Assembly: GCA_964551015.1 (NCBI GenBank)
Contig: CAZKBP010000082.1
Span: forward strand, 1-7,691
Length of the DNA: 7,691 nucleotides
Direction of reading: 5' to 3'
Source of the DNA: CAZKBP01 sp964551015
GTDB taxonomy: Bacteria > Bacteroidota > Bacteroidia > Cytophagales > Microscillaceae
Every line of letters begins with the position of its first letter. Position 1 is the first letter of the stretch. Positions 1-5,211 of the stretch are shown piece after piece. The position numbers were made by a program, and so were the translations under genes. The notes below the pieces were generated by a model. The model was not told where the DNA came from and did not search any database. It worked only from the letters and a program-made list of their open reading frames with translations.

Positions 1-74
1 TTTACTGGTACACTTTTATTCGGCATGGGTGGTACACTTTTGGTCGGTAGTAACATTTCTCCAGTCTCTTTCAT
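1..74 (-). pseudogene. 5' end of a cassette gene, probably cut by an insertion sequence
   Basis: An ATG at 72-74 lies 12 nt inside the start of the next cassette (minus-strand GTTAGGT at 81-87) and is preceded by AGGTAG-AAAA, a plausible ribosome binding site. The frame stays open to the window edge (24 codons, beginning MKETGEMLLP). From about codon 10 it runs through the TGGTACACTTTT repeats that look like an insertion-sequence end, so only roughly the first ten residues would be native. No function can be assigned. Position, spacing to the attC and strand all match the other cassette genes here, but the piece is too short to prove coding. Confidence 0.35.
6..47. mobile_element. Probable end of an IS21-family insertion sequence
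   Basis: Two 18-bp direct repeats beginning TGGTACACTTTT and ending TCGG lie at 6-23 and 30-47, exactly 24 bp apart, with 16 of 18 bases identical. Multiple subterminal copies of such a repeat are typical of IS21-family ends, and the TGGTACACTTTT word resembles that family from memory. The rest of the element, including its istA/istB genes, would lie left of the window. The outer tip and any target duplication cannot be fixed from here. The sequence could instead be another repeat-bearing transposon end. Confidence 0.45.
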
Positions 75-135
75 TTTTCTACCTAACGATTTGGCTATGT
101 GCAGTGTCCCGAAGGGCATTGCGTATAGGTGTTGT

Positions 136-549
136 GTGTGCCCAGCATGGGCATCTTTTACCTATCGCAAGATAGGTGATTAATCTAGAGGGTGCAAGTC
201 CCTTATGGGCAGGGGTGACGCCTTGAACCGTTTTAAGTCGCAAGGTGGCGGGCCGCGAGGCCTACACTGAAGGAAGCGAGCCTACAAAACCCGGTACCGA
301 CGAACAGGAACGGCATAAGAGGCTCACCGCGTCGGATAAGCAAGCACATCATTGTAAAGTCCAAGCCCAAGAAGAGTATACCCACCTGATTGCCTATGAA
401 AGCCCAGAACATTCTCGATACCATCGGCGGCCTGATCGCCCAAGACCAGCTAGAAACCGCCGTATACGAGACCCAAGAGCCTGTCCCGGAGGGATCTGTG
501 GTGTGAGAGGCGCACTGGCGGTCAACTGACCGTCAGCCGTCTACTCGAT
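136..549 (+). mobile_element. ORF-less group II intron of the IIC-attC type
   Basis: The 5' end GTGTGCCCAGCATGGGC, the block AGAGGGTGCAAGTCCC (193-208), GGGGTGACGCC, the GGTGGCGGGCCGCGAGGCC region (244-262) and CCGACGAACAGGAACGGC are recognisable group IIC domain I signatures. The 3' end carries a clean domain VI and ends CGAT. The ends are fixed because splicing 135 to 550 regenerates the attC R'' box GTTGGCAGTA. The 5' exon ends TTGT after the attC hairpin. ACAA at 284-287 could be EBS1 (inference). Orientation is opposite to the cassette genes, as in known IIC-attC introns. No maturase/reverse transcriptase is encoded; at 414 nt it is far shorter than the roughly 1.8-2 kb of ORF-bearing relatives. 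The domain V region (about 453-504) is abnormal, so splicing competence is doubtful. Confidence 0.85.
505..546 (+). other. Group II intron domain VI with bulged branch-point A
   Basis: GAG-AGGCG (505-512) pairs with CGTCU-A-CUC (538-546), leaving A543 as the single bulged base, 7 nt from the intron 3' end at 549. The distal part is a perfect 9-bp stem (515-523 with 528-536) and an AACT loop. This is the standard lariat branch-point arrangement and independently supports the 3' boundary. Confidence 0.85.
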
Positions 550-562
550 TGGCAGTAGTTTT

Positions 563-1507
563 TTATTTTAATCCAAGAAACTCCATGTACTCGTCAAAGG
601 TTAGTATCGTGTATTGGGCGTTTTCTCCCATTGCAGTTGTAATCATTGCTTTGTCTGATGTAACGAAAATCAACTTTGAGTCTCCGATTGAGTGCTTTCC
701 GACATTAAACATTAAATGGATATCCCAGACAAAATTGGCTCTACTGTTCTCGAATAGATTGAACTCACTGTTAATGAGGTTTTCCATAACTACCTTATAG
801 AGCGCAATGGGTTCTGGAAAAATCTCAATAAATTTATCAGCTCTGTCCAGGATTTCCTTATCCGGTAAAATGGGAATTTCGCCCGATTTAACTAACAATT
901 GATGAACAAGAGATAAATAACCTAACGCGATTTCCTTAGATGCTTGAACTGAACGAGTCTGTTCTAATGCCTTTCTTCTTCCTGCTTCATTTCCTACAAA
1001 TACCTTCCAACCATCTGCGCTCGGGTCTAAGGCGGTTAAAAATTGTTTCATCGCTTGTGCAAACTCATTTTCAGAGCTCACTACATGCTTGTAATTCAGG
1101 TTTAAATTTCGTTGAAACTTCGTGAAAATATGGTCGGAAGGGTTCGTTGCCAAGTGATAAATTATCTGACCAATAGCCTTGTTAGTTTCAATTTTGGCAG
1201 GAATATTTTTGTCAAAAAAGGCTTTGCTTATCAATAACTCAGGGCTTGCAATCATTTTATACTCTTCGTCATCTCCACTATGAAGATAGAGAGCTTTAAT
1301 TGCTTTTAAACACTTGTCAAAACTCGGGTCTTTTTTATTCGCAACGTGTGCTAAAAGTTCCTTAGCTACGATTGGACTAATCAAAGTTTCAATGTCGTTC
1401 TTTTGCTCGCGATATTTAACCTTTGCAATGAGTTTGTCTATTTCATCAAAAGTTCTACCAGTTGATAGGTAGCGATAAGCATTAGTGTCAAAAATTACCG
1501 TCTCCAT
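563..1507 (-). CDS. PIN-domain protein, putative Mg2+-dependent ribonuclease
   Basis: A 314-residue protein opening with the PIN signature VIFDTN (D7, N9). The second acidic position is E50 in SPIVAKELLAHV. A C-terminal acidic cluster follows: D262 in WDIHL, D285 in LIFVTSDKAM and D305 in LTFDEY. These fit a PIN nuclease core whose acidic residues bind metal and cleave RNA. At 314 residues it is over twice the length of a typical VapC toxin (about 130), because a helical insert of roughly residues 60-255 separates the two halves of the fold. No antitoxin-sized ORF adjoins it in the same cassette, so a classical toxin-antitoxin pair is not supported. The ATG is 22 nt inside the cassette, after a TAATTAAAAAAATAG leader with no clear Shine-Dalgarno. 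The PIN assignment is fairly secure; the cellular target is unknown. Confidence 0.82.
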   Translation of the reverse strand: METVIFDTNAYRYLSTGRTFDEIDKLIAKVKYREQKNDIETLISPIVAKELLAHVANKKDPSFDKCLKAIKALYLHSGDDEEYKMIASPELLISKAFFDKNIPAKIETNKAIGQIIYHLATNPSDHIFTKFQRNLNLNYKHVVSSENEFAQAMKQFLTALDPSADGWKVFVGNEAGRRKALEQTRSVQASKEIALGYLSLVHQLLVKSGEIPILPDKEILDRADKFIEIFPEPIALYKVVMENLINSEFNLFENSRANFVWDIHLMFNVGKHSIGDSKLIFVTSDKAMITTAMGENAQYTILTFDEYMEFLGLK

Positions 1508-1529
1508 CTATTTTTTTAATTACTGCCAA

Positions 1530-1705
1530 CGGCGGCGGCTAAACGCCGGCTTTCAGCGCCAAGCCTTGGGCTTGAGAGTTGAAAGATGGCGTTTAGCCAA
1601 GGTTGTCGTTTCGTAGCGACCGCAGGGAGCTGCAGGAACGACAAGCCGGGCGAAGCCGCCGCCGTTGCTCGTTCATGCCGACCGAAGGGAGGTATGAACG
1701 AGCAA
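1530..1705 (-). repeat. Gene-less 176-bp integron cassette, copy 1
   Basis: This GC-rich block is 97% identical (6 substitutions, no gaps) to 4955-5130. On the minus strand it starts at the TT of GTTGCTCG (1699-1706) and ends at a G before the TT of cassette 1 (1530). Its first 13 bases (ATGAACGAGCAAC at 1694-1706 on +) reappear inverted at 1664-1676, the position of an R'' box. The outer arms of the presumed attC are perfect 13-bp complements (1528-1540 and 1654-1666). Inside lie hairpins at 1537-1598 and 1603-1644. It has no start-stop frame with coding character and would leave a body of only about 34 bp outside its attC. With the attC of cassette 2 and an 80-bp AT-rich 3' tail (1771-1850) in which I see nothing, it fills the 343-bp gap between genes. 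Confidence 0.75.
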
Positions 1706-1770
1706 CGTCCTCGTGTATGTGGCGTAGCTGCGATTAGCAGCTATGAACATCATACACATTGTTATCAGTA
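1704..1770 (-). other. attC site of cassette 2
   Basis: About 65 bp. R'' is TACTGATAAC on the minus strand (1761-1770), an exact inverted copy of the start of cassette 2. Inner arms GTGTATG (1713-1719) and CATACAC (1751-1757) pair, and AGCTGC (1726-1731) pairs with GCAGCT (1737-1742) around a GATTA tip. The R' box is the GTTG that opens the gene-less cassette (1703-1706). Confidence 0.8.
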
Positions 1771-3083
1771 GTTCTAAGAAGATACCTTTTTGATTTCCTC
1801 TTATCTTCTATTTACATTGTTGTATTATTAAGTACTTCATGCCTTTATCTTTATTCTCGAAAACGTTGAGCTTTTTGGTAGGTTAAAGACCTCCATGCCC
1901 ATTCTAGTGGGCCAAAACGGAAGTAACGAAGCCAGATTGGTGCAGCACAGAGAAAGAAAACCCATGTAATCAGCGTAATGATCATTAGTTGGAACAGCGA
2001 AAGTGTGTTGAATAAACCCAGGCCAAGACTTGAAAATAAAAGAAGCCCGATAACAGACTGCAAGATATAGACCGTAAATGCTGTCCGGCCCACTGCTGCG
2101 AGCCAAGACCCTTTCCATCCTGCGGATACTGCTCCTAGAATTATGGCACTCCAGGCAACAGCTCCTCCAAAGCGGTGAGAATAGCCCGTAATATTTCGTA
2201 GTAAACCTTGAACGGAATCCTCTGAGTCCAGAAATGGTCGGATAAAGTAGTATATTGATGCAACGGCAAGGCCGACTAAGCCCCAACGAATATAGCTTCT
2301 CGTGGATCGTTTACCATTTAGAAAGCCGTTCTTCAGTAATGCCATACCGAGCAACATTGTTCCAAGAGTATCAATCCAGACACCACCAAGAGCAAAGAGA
2401 TCAATCATATAGTAGCGTGCGGCCTCAATTCGGGCAATAATTTGATCGCTTATGGAACCAAGCATAACAGTCTCCACCTCTTTGTGAGCATCAGGCGCGG
2501 TACTCCATAGCAATGGTTCTGTTTCAGAAATCGGGATGTTCATATAGTAGATAAAAGCTATCACTTGAAGTCCAATTCCAATGGCAAAGAGTGATCGTGC
2601 AGGCAGCTTGGCAAAAGGAACTGCTAGAAACCCAGCCAATGCGTACCAAATCAAAACGTCGCCCTCTCTTATAAAAATTAGATGAATCGCTCCAAATAGT
2701 ATTAACCAAAAGAGACGTCTTAATACCGTCGATAGGGACACTGGCTCTTTACGATTGAGAAGCAACGCAAGGCCAGCACCGAAAAGGGCTGTAAAAATGG
2801 TCATGAACTTACCATTGATTAGACGCGAATGAAGAAGTCCTATGAATGGTGCGGTCTTACCTTCCCAAAGCGTAATATCTCGATAGTGATTAAAACCGTT
2901 CGCCATCATTTTTATGTTAACCGCAAAGATCGCAAGTACGGCGATACCCCTTAATACGTCCAGACTATTGAATCGTTCTTTGTTTTCGATTGGGCCAACT
3001 TTGTTAGCATTAGGGGTATTATGTTCTATTGATTTGTTCAAATTAACTTCATTCATTTTGTTTTATAAAGTTGTTACTGATAA
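1706..3083 (-). mobile_element. Integron gene cassette 2 (DUF418 membrane protein gene)
   Basis: On the minus strand it starts at the TT of GTTATCAGTA (3075-3084) and ends at the G of its attC (1706). Its start sequence is repeated inverted as the R'' box at 1761-1770. It contains one gene with a 27-nt leader and an unusually long 80-bp tail between the stop codon and R''. Confidence 0.85.
1851..3056 (-). CDS. DUF418 / YeiB-like integral membrane protein
   Basis: A 401-residue polytopic membrane protein with a polar N-terminus of about 30 residues and then many hydrophobic segments. Family hallmarks are RFNSLDVLRGIAVLAIFAVNI (residues 28-48 region), the KFMTIFTALFGAGLALL segment (83-99), RRLFWLILFGAIHL followed by GDVLIWYALAG (113-142), and the C-terminal GRTAFTVYILQS plus FGPLEWAWRSLTY (323-334, 381-393). 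The last part is the conserved C-terminal block of DUF418. The length matches the family's usual 380-420 residues. YeiB relatives are inner-membrane proteins of uncertain role, with suggested links to acyl or small-molecule transfer. No partner gene shares the cassette. An unrelated reading frame overlaps the 3' third of this gene but is a shadow. A large transporter-like membrane protein is an unusual cassette cargo. Confidence 0.88.
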   Translation of the reverse strand: MNEVNLNKSIEHNTPNANKVGPIENKERFNSLDVLRGIAVLAIFAVNIKMMANGFNHYRDITLWEGKTAPFIGLLHSRLINGKFMTIFTALFGAGLALLLNRKEPVSLSTVLRRLFWLILFGAIHLIFIREGDVLIWYALAGFLAVPFAKLPARSLFAIGIGLQVIAFIYYMNIPISETEPLLWSTAPDAHKEVETVMLGSISDQIIARIEAARYYMIDLFALGGVWIDTLGTMLLGMALLKNGFLNGKRSTRSYIRWGLVGLAVASIYYFIRPFLDSEDSVQGLLRNITGYSHRFGGAVAWSAIILGAVSAGWKGSWLAAVGRTAFTVYILQSVIGLLLFSSLGLGLFNTLSLFQLMIITLITWVFFLCAAPIWLRYFRFGPLEWAWRSLTYQKAQRFRE

Positions 3084-3145
3084 CGATTAGTATAAGCGTA
3101 GTTGCGAGGTTACGAGCAATTATCGCTTATGTATTGTTACCTTCA
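3075..3145 (-). other. attC site of cassette 3
   Basis: R'' is TGAAGGTAAC on the minus strand (3136-3145), the exact inverse of the cassette 3 start at 4946-4955. Inner arms ATAAGCG (3092-3098) and CGCTTAT (3124-3130) pair. R' is GTTATCA, the start of cassette 2 (3078-3084). The stop codon of the S41 peptidase gene (TGA, 3143-3145) lies inside the R'' match. Confidence 0.85.
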
Positions 3146-4954
3146 GTTCTGCTTTCGTATTAGCTCAAGTGTTTTTTTCATTACTGGGTCTTGGTCGTTC
3201 AAAATATCTTCAACCGAAGAAGTAATATGGTAATCCGGTATCACACCTCTACCAAAGGGGATTTCCGCATTGAAATTATTTACTGAAAATTTAAGTAAGG
3301 GAATACGAATCTTTAATTTCGAGTTAGGTAAGGTCAATACTAAGATAAATCCACTCGTCTGCCCATAATATCCTCCACCTGTTTCTATTCCAAGAAATGT
3401 TGCTGCTCGGTGTGCCTTCACGATACTGGCAAACTCAGACCCACCTGAATAGGTTAAGCCACTTGTAAGTATATAAAGTTCCCCTTGATAAGCATCTTCT
3501 CTAACTGGTTCTGGTGCTAAAAAGCCTGGTTTACGCAATAGTCGTCCATCCACATCTCTAAAAAGTTCTTTCTCTAAAGCCTTGTCATACTCTTGTTGTC
3601 TGGCAGGCGTATTTAAATGCGTATAGTCATAAAAAGAATAATGCAATGAAGAACCTTCCACATACCGATACTTTTGGTAGGGCTTGCTCGTCAAATACGA
3701 AAATAGGTAATCTTCATATCCTTCGTACCCGCCTTCGTTCTTTCTGACATCAATGATTAAATGCTCAATATTCTGTGCTTTCACTTCCACGAATACACTG
3801 TCAACAAAGGCATGAAACTTATCGGGCTTATCGTTGTAGAAATCGGGTAGAGATAGCAATGCCGTTCCTTTTGAAAGAACTTTGAATTCGTTCTTGTATT
3901 CTTCTTCCAGCCGACCAAAGGGCTTATCTATAGAAGCACAAATTTCCATCAGCCCTGAATAGTTTACACGTTCTAATGCTTCTTTTCGAATTTTACCTGA
4001 TTGTGGTTCGATATACGTAATAATGCATGCTTCCTCATGCGGATAAAGTAAGTTGTAGAACCACGCAAACTGCCCATTATTGACCCACTCGTATTTCAAG
4101 GTTTCATTATAACCATCAGAGGGAATTGTTTCAAAAAGGGCATTTTTAATTTCTTCAATGGAATGTTCATTAATTGCAATGATTTTTGAACCTGCACTGC
4201 CATCCAATTCATTCAATGCGTACAAATCTCCGTTTACGAAACGAGTACAAAGTGGAAGAAAACCCTTCCTCGCAATTAGATAGTTTACTGAACCGGTGCT
4301 AGGTTCTATTTGGCAATGACCTTCTTTGGTGCTTTCTACAACTTTTGCAGCTACGGAATAAAAATCCAGCGAAGTTTGACCATCTTGAATAAGTTGTCTT
4401 TGAGCGTTTGCTATACTATCGAATTGAACTTGGCTTGTGTACCAATATAGTCCTGTGTGTGCCTCCTTTAAAGAGCTAATCAGTAAATCAAAGTCACTGA
4501 GCAGTTGCTCTTTCGACAGTTTTTCGAGTTGTACTTTACTTTTATTCGATTCGAGAAGTGTCTCAAAACGTGGTAATTTTCTAATGTTCTTAAGGTCGGT
4601 ATCAGTAGCAAAAAGTTCATAATCAAGAAACCCCAGCGATACTGATTCTTCAAGATTCTCTAGGGCATCTTGCTTTTTATTTGCTAGAGAAAACACACAG
4701 GCTAGGTTATACTTGATTTCCTGCATGAATTCCAATGCTTCACTTTTATCCTTTTCTTTTAGGTTAGCATACCATTTTGATGTGTTGTTAGAAATTTCGC
4801 TTGCTAATTCTATATCACTGGTGTAGTAAGCGATGTTGAGTAGTGAGTCCTGAATAGAAATAAACCTTGATATTTCTTGTGCTCGACTCTGTTGCGTGAT
4901 TACTATAAATATTACAATTATAATTTTTCTCATTGTTTTTTTAATTGAAGGTAA
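3084..4954 (-). mobile_element. Integron gene cassette 3 (S41 peptidase gene)
   Basis: Bounded on the minus strand by the TT of GTTACCTTCA (4946-4955) and the G at 3084. It contains one gene that fills it almost entirely: a 21-nt A-rich leader at one end, and a stop codon already inside the attC R'' box at the other. At 1871 bp it is long for a single-gene cassette. Confidence 0.85.
3143..4933 (-). CDS. Exported S41-family (tail-specific/CtpA-like) peptidase with TPR-like N-terminus
   Basis: A 596-residue protein. Residues 1-19 (MRKIIIVIFI...RAQ) form a signal peptide with cleavage likely after A18, so it acts in the periplasm or outside the cell. Residues about 28-130 resemble the TPR-like module of Bacteroidota peptidases (YNLACVFSLANKKQDALENLEESVSLGF, then DTDLKNIRKLPRFETLL). 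Residues 140-215 match the S41 N-terminal helical region (HTGLYWYT, EGHCQIEP). A degenerate PDZ-like stretch, GSKIIAINEHSIEEI, lies at 248-262. The S41 core holds HLIIDVRKNEGGYEGYEDYL (391-410) and ILTSGLTYSGGSEFA (488-502), with S496 the likely nucleophile by alignment to the family's T-F-S-S-A pattern, then GIETGGGYYG (515-524). S41 enzymes cut C-terminal tails or act as exported hydrolases; the substrate here is unknown. The stop codon overlaps the attC. Confidence 0.87.
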   Translation of the reverse strand: MRKIIIVIFIVITQQSRAQEISRFISIQDSLLNIAYYTSDIELASEISNNTSKWYANLKEKDKSEALEFMQEIKYNLACVFSLANKKQDALENLEESVSLGFLDYELFATDTDLKNIRKLPRFETLLESNKSKVQLEKLSKEQLLSDFDLLISSLKEAHTGLYWYTSQVQFDSIANAQRQLIQDGQTSLDFYSVAAKVVESTKEGHCQIEPSTGSVNYLIARKGFLPLCTRFVNGDLYALNELDGSAGSKIIAINEHSIEEIKNALFETIPSDGYNETLKYEWVNNGQFAWFYNLLYPHEEACIITYIEPQSGKIRKEALERVNYSGLMEICASIDKPFGRLEEEYKNEFKVLSKGTALLSLPDFYNDKPDKFHAFVDSVFVEVKAQNIEHLIIDVRKNEGGYEGYEDYLFSYLTSKPYQKYRYVEGSSLHYSFYDYTHLNTPARQQEYDKALEKELFRDVDGRLLRKPGFLAPEPVREDAYQGELYILTSGLTYSGGSEFASIVKAHRAATFLGIETGGGYYGQTSGFILVLTLPNSKLKIRIPLLKFSVNNFNAEIPFGRGVIPDYHITSSVEDILNDQDPVMKKTLELIRKQN

Positions 4955-5130
4955 CGGCGGCGGCTAAACGCTGTTTTTCAGCGCCAAGCCTTGGGCTTGA
5001 GAGTTGAAAGATGGCGTTTAGCCGGGGTTGTCGTTCCGTAGCGACCGCAGGGAGCTGCAGGAACGACAAGCCGGGCGAAGCCGCCGCCGTTGCTCGTTCA
5101 TGCCGACCGAAGGGAGGTATGAACGAGCAA
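4955..5130 (-). repeat. Gene-less 176-bp integron cassette, copy 2
   Basis: Identical in length and architecture to 1530-1705, with six substitutions. Identity starts at the AAC before 4955 and ends one base past the CAAC at 5131, so the homology stops at the cassette joints on both sides. The neighbours differ: cassette 4 upstream and cassette 3 downstream here, cassettes 2 and 1 at the other copy. Presumed attC is about 4955-5096, with R'' as GTTGCTCG on + (5089-5096). Hairpin tips GACCGCAGGGA (5043-5053) and GACCGAAGGGA (5105-5115) sit on unrelated stems. No gene is visible. Confidence 0.75.
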
Positions 5131-5194
5131 CGGTCAGGCTATGTGCCGTGCCGACGTTTAGGAGGCATGGACATCATAGCCTTTGTTGCAGGCA
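5129..5194 (-). other. attC site of cassette 4
   Basis: R'' is TGCCTGCAAC on the minus strand (5185-5194), the inverted copy of the start of cassette 4 at 7682-7691. Inner arms GGCTATG (5137-5143) and CATAGCC (5175-5181) pair, as do TGCC and GGCA inside them. R' is the GTTG opening the gene-less cassette at 5131. Site length is about 63 bp, within the usual attC range. Confidence 0.82.
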
Positions 5195-5211
5195 GGCTTC
5201 ACTTGTTCATT

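Larger units (their letters stand above)
81..557 (-). other. attC recombination site of cassette 1, interrupted by an intron
   Basis: Without the intron (136-549) the site is 63 bp. On the minus strand it runs from R'' (TACTGCCAAC) to R' (GTTAGGT, 81-87, a perfect GTTRRRY core). The central part folds into a strong hairpin at 95-128: twelve pairs, one unpaired T at 107, three C-G pairs and a GAA loop. The bulged base and imperfect arms are typical of attC sites, which integrases recognise as folded single strands. As it stands the R'' box is split, so IntI recombination here should be impaired unless the intron is lost. Confidence 0.85.
87..1529 (-). mobile_element. Integron gene cassette 1 (PIN-domain gene, attC split by a group II intron)
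   Basis: On the minus strand the cassette starts at the TT of GTTGGCAGTA (1521-1530). After intron removal it ends at the G of its attC R' box (87). Its first ten bases reappear inverted at the R'' box (134-135 joined to 550-557). It holds one gene with a 22-nt A-rich leader and a TAA stop 5 bp before R''. No promoter is visible inside it, so expression probably depends on transcription entering from the right. Confidence 0.85.

Noticed and set aside
245..529. A 94-codon + strand open frame in the left part of the window
   Set aside because: It lies wholly within the group II intron and follows conserved structural RNA blocks of domain I. The product is low-complexity and arginine/proline-rich with no recognisable fold.
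136..549. The structured RNA region at 136-549 as a riboswitch or a transfer-messenger-type RNA
   Set aside because: The GTGTG start, GGGTGCAAGTCCC block, domain VI with bulged A, and precise restoration of the attC box identify a group II intron.
549..562. The inverted TTGGCAGTA words flanking the PIN gene (549-557 and 1521-1529) as transposon inverted repeats
   Set aside because: They are the R'' box and the cassette start. The same relation holds for every other cassette with a different sequence, so they are recombination boxes and not transposon ends.
1664..1706. The strong hairpin as a Rho-independent terminator (also 5089-5131)
   Set aside because: Neither side has a T-run in the right position, and the stem is fully accounted for by the cassette start/R'' inversion. 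A Rho-independent role is not supported, although an effect on transcription is possible.
1528..1706. The two 177-bp repeats as MITEs or as a CRISPR-like repeat
   Set aside because: No target duplication is seen at the ends and the homology stops at the G^TT cassette joints. With only two copies 3.4 kb apart and no spacer pattern, CRISPR is excluded.
1586..1771. Short + strand frames here and at 5011-5259 and 5028-5282 that share similar protein sequence
   Set aside because: They are similar only because they cross the two copies of the hairpin-rich 176-bp cassette. The shared part is explained by the palindromic DNA, and the reading frames diverge outside it.
1837..2286. A 149-codon minus strand frame overlapping the DUF418 gene
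   Set aside because: It is an out-of-frame shadow of the 3' third of a gene with strong family motifs, and its own product has no family features.
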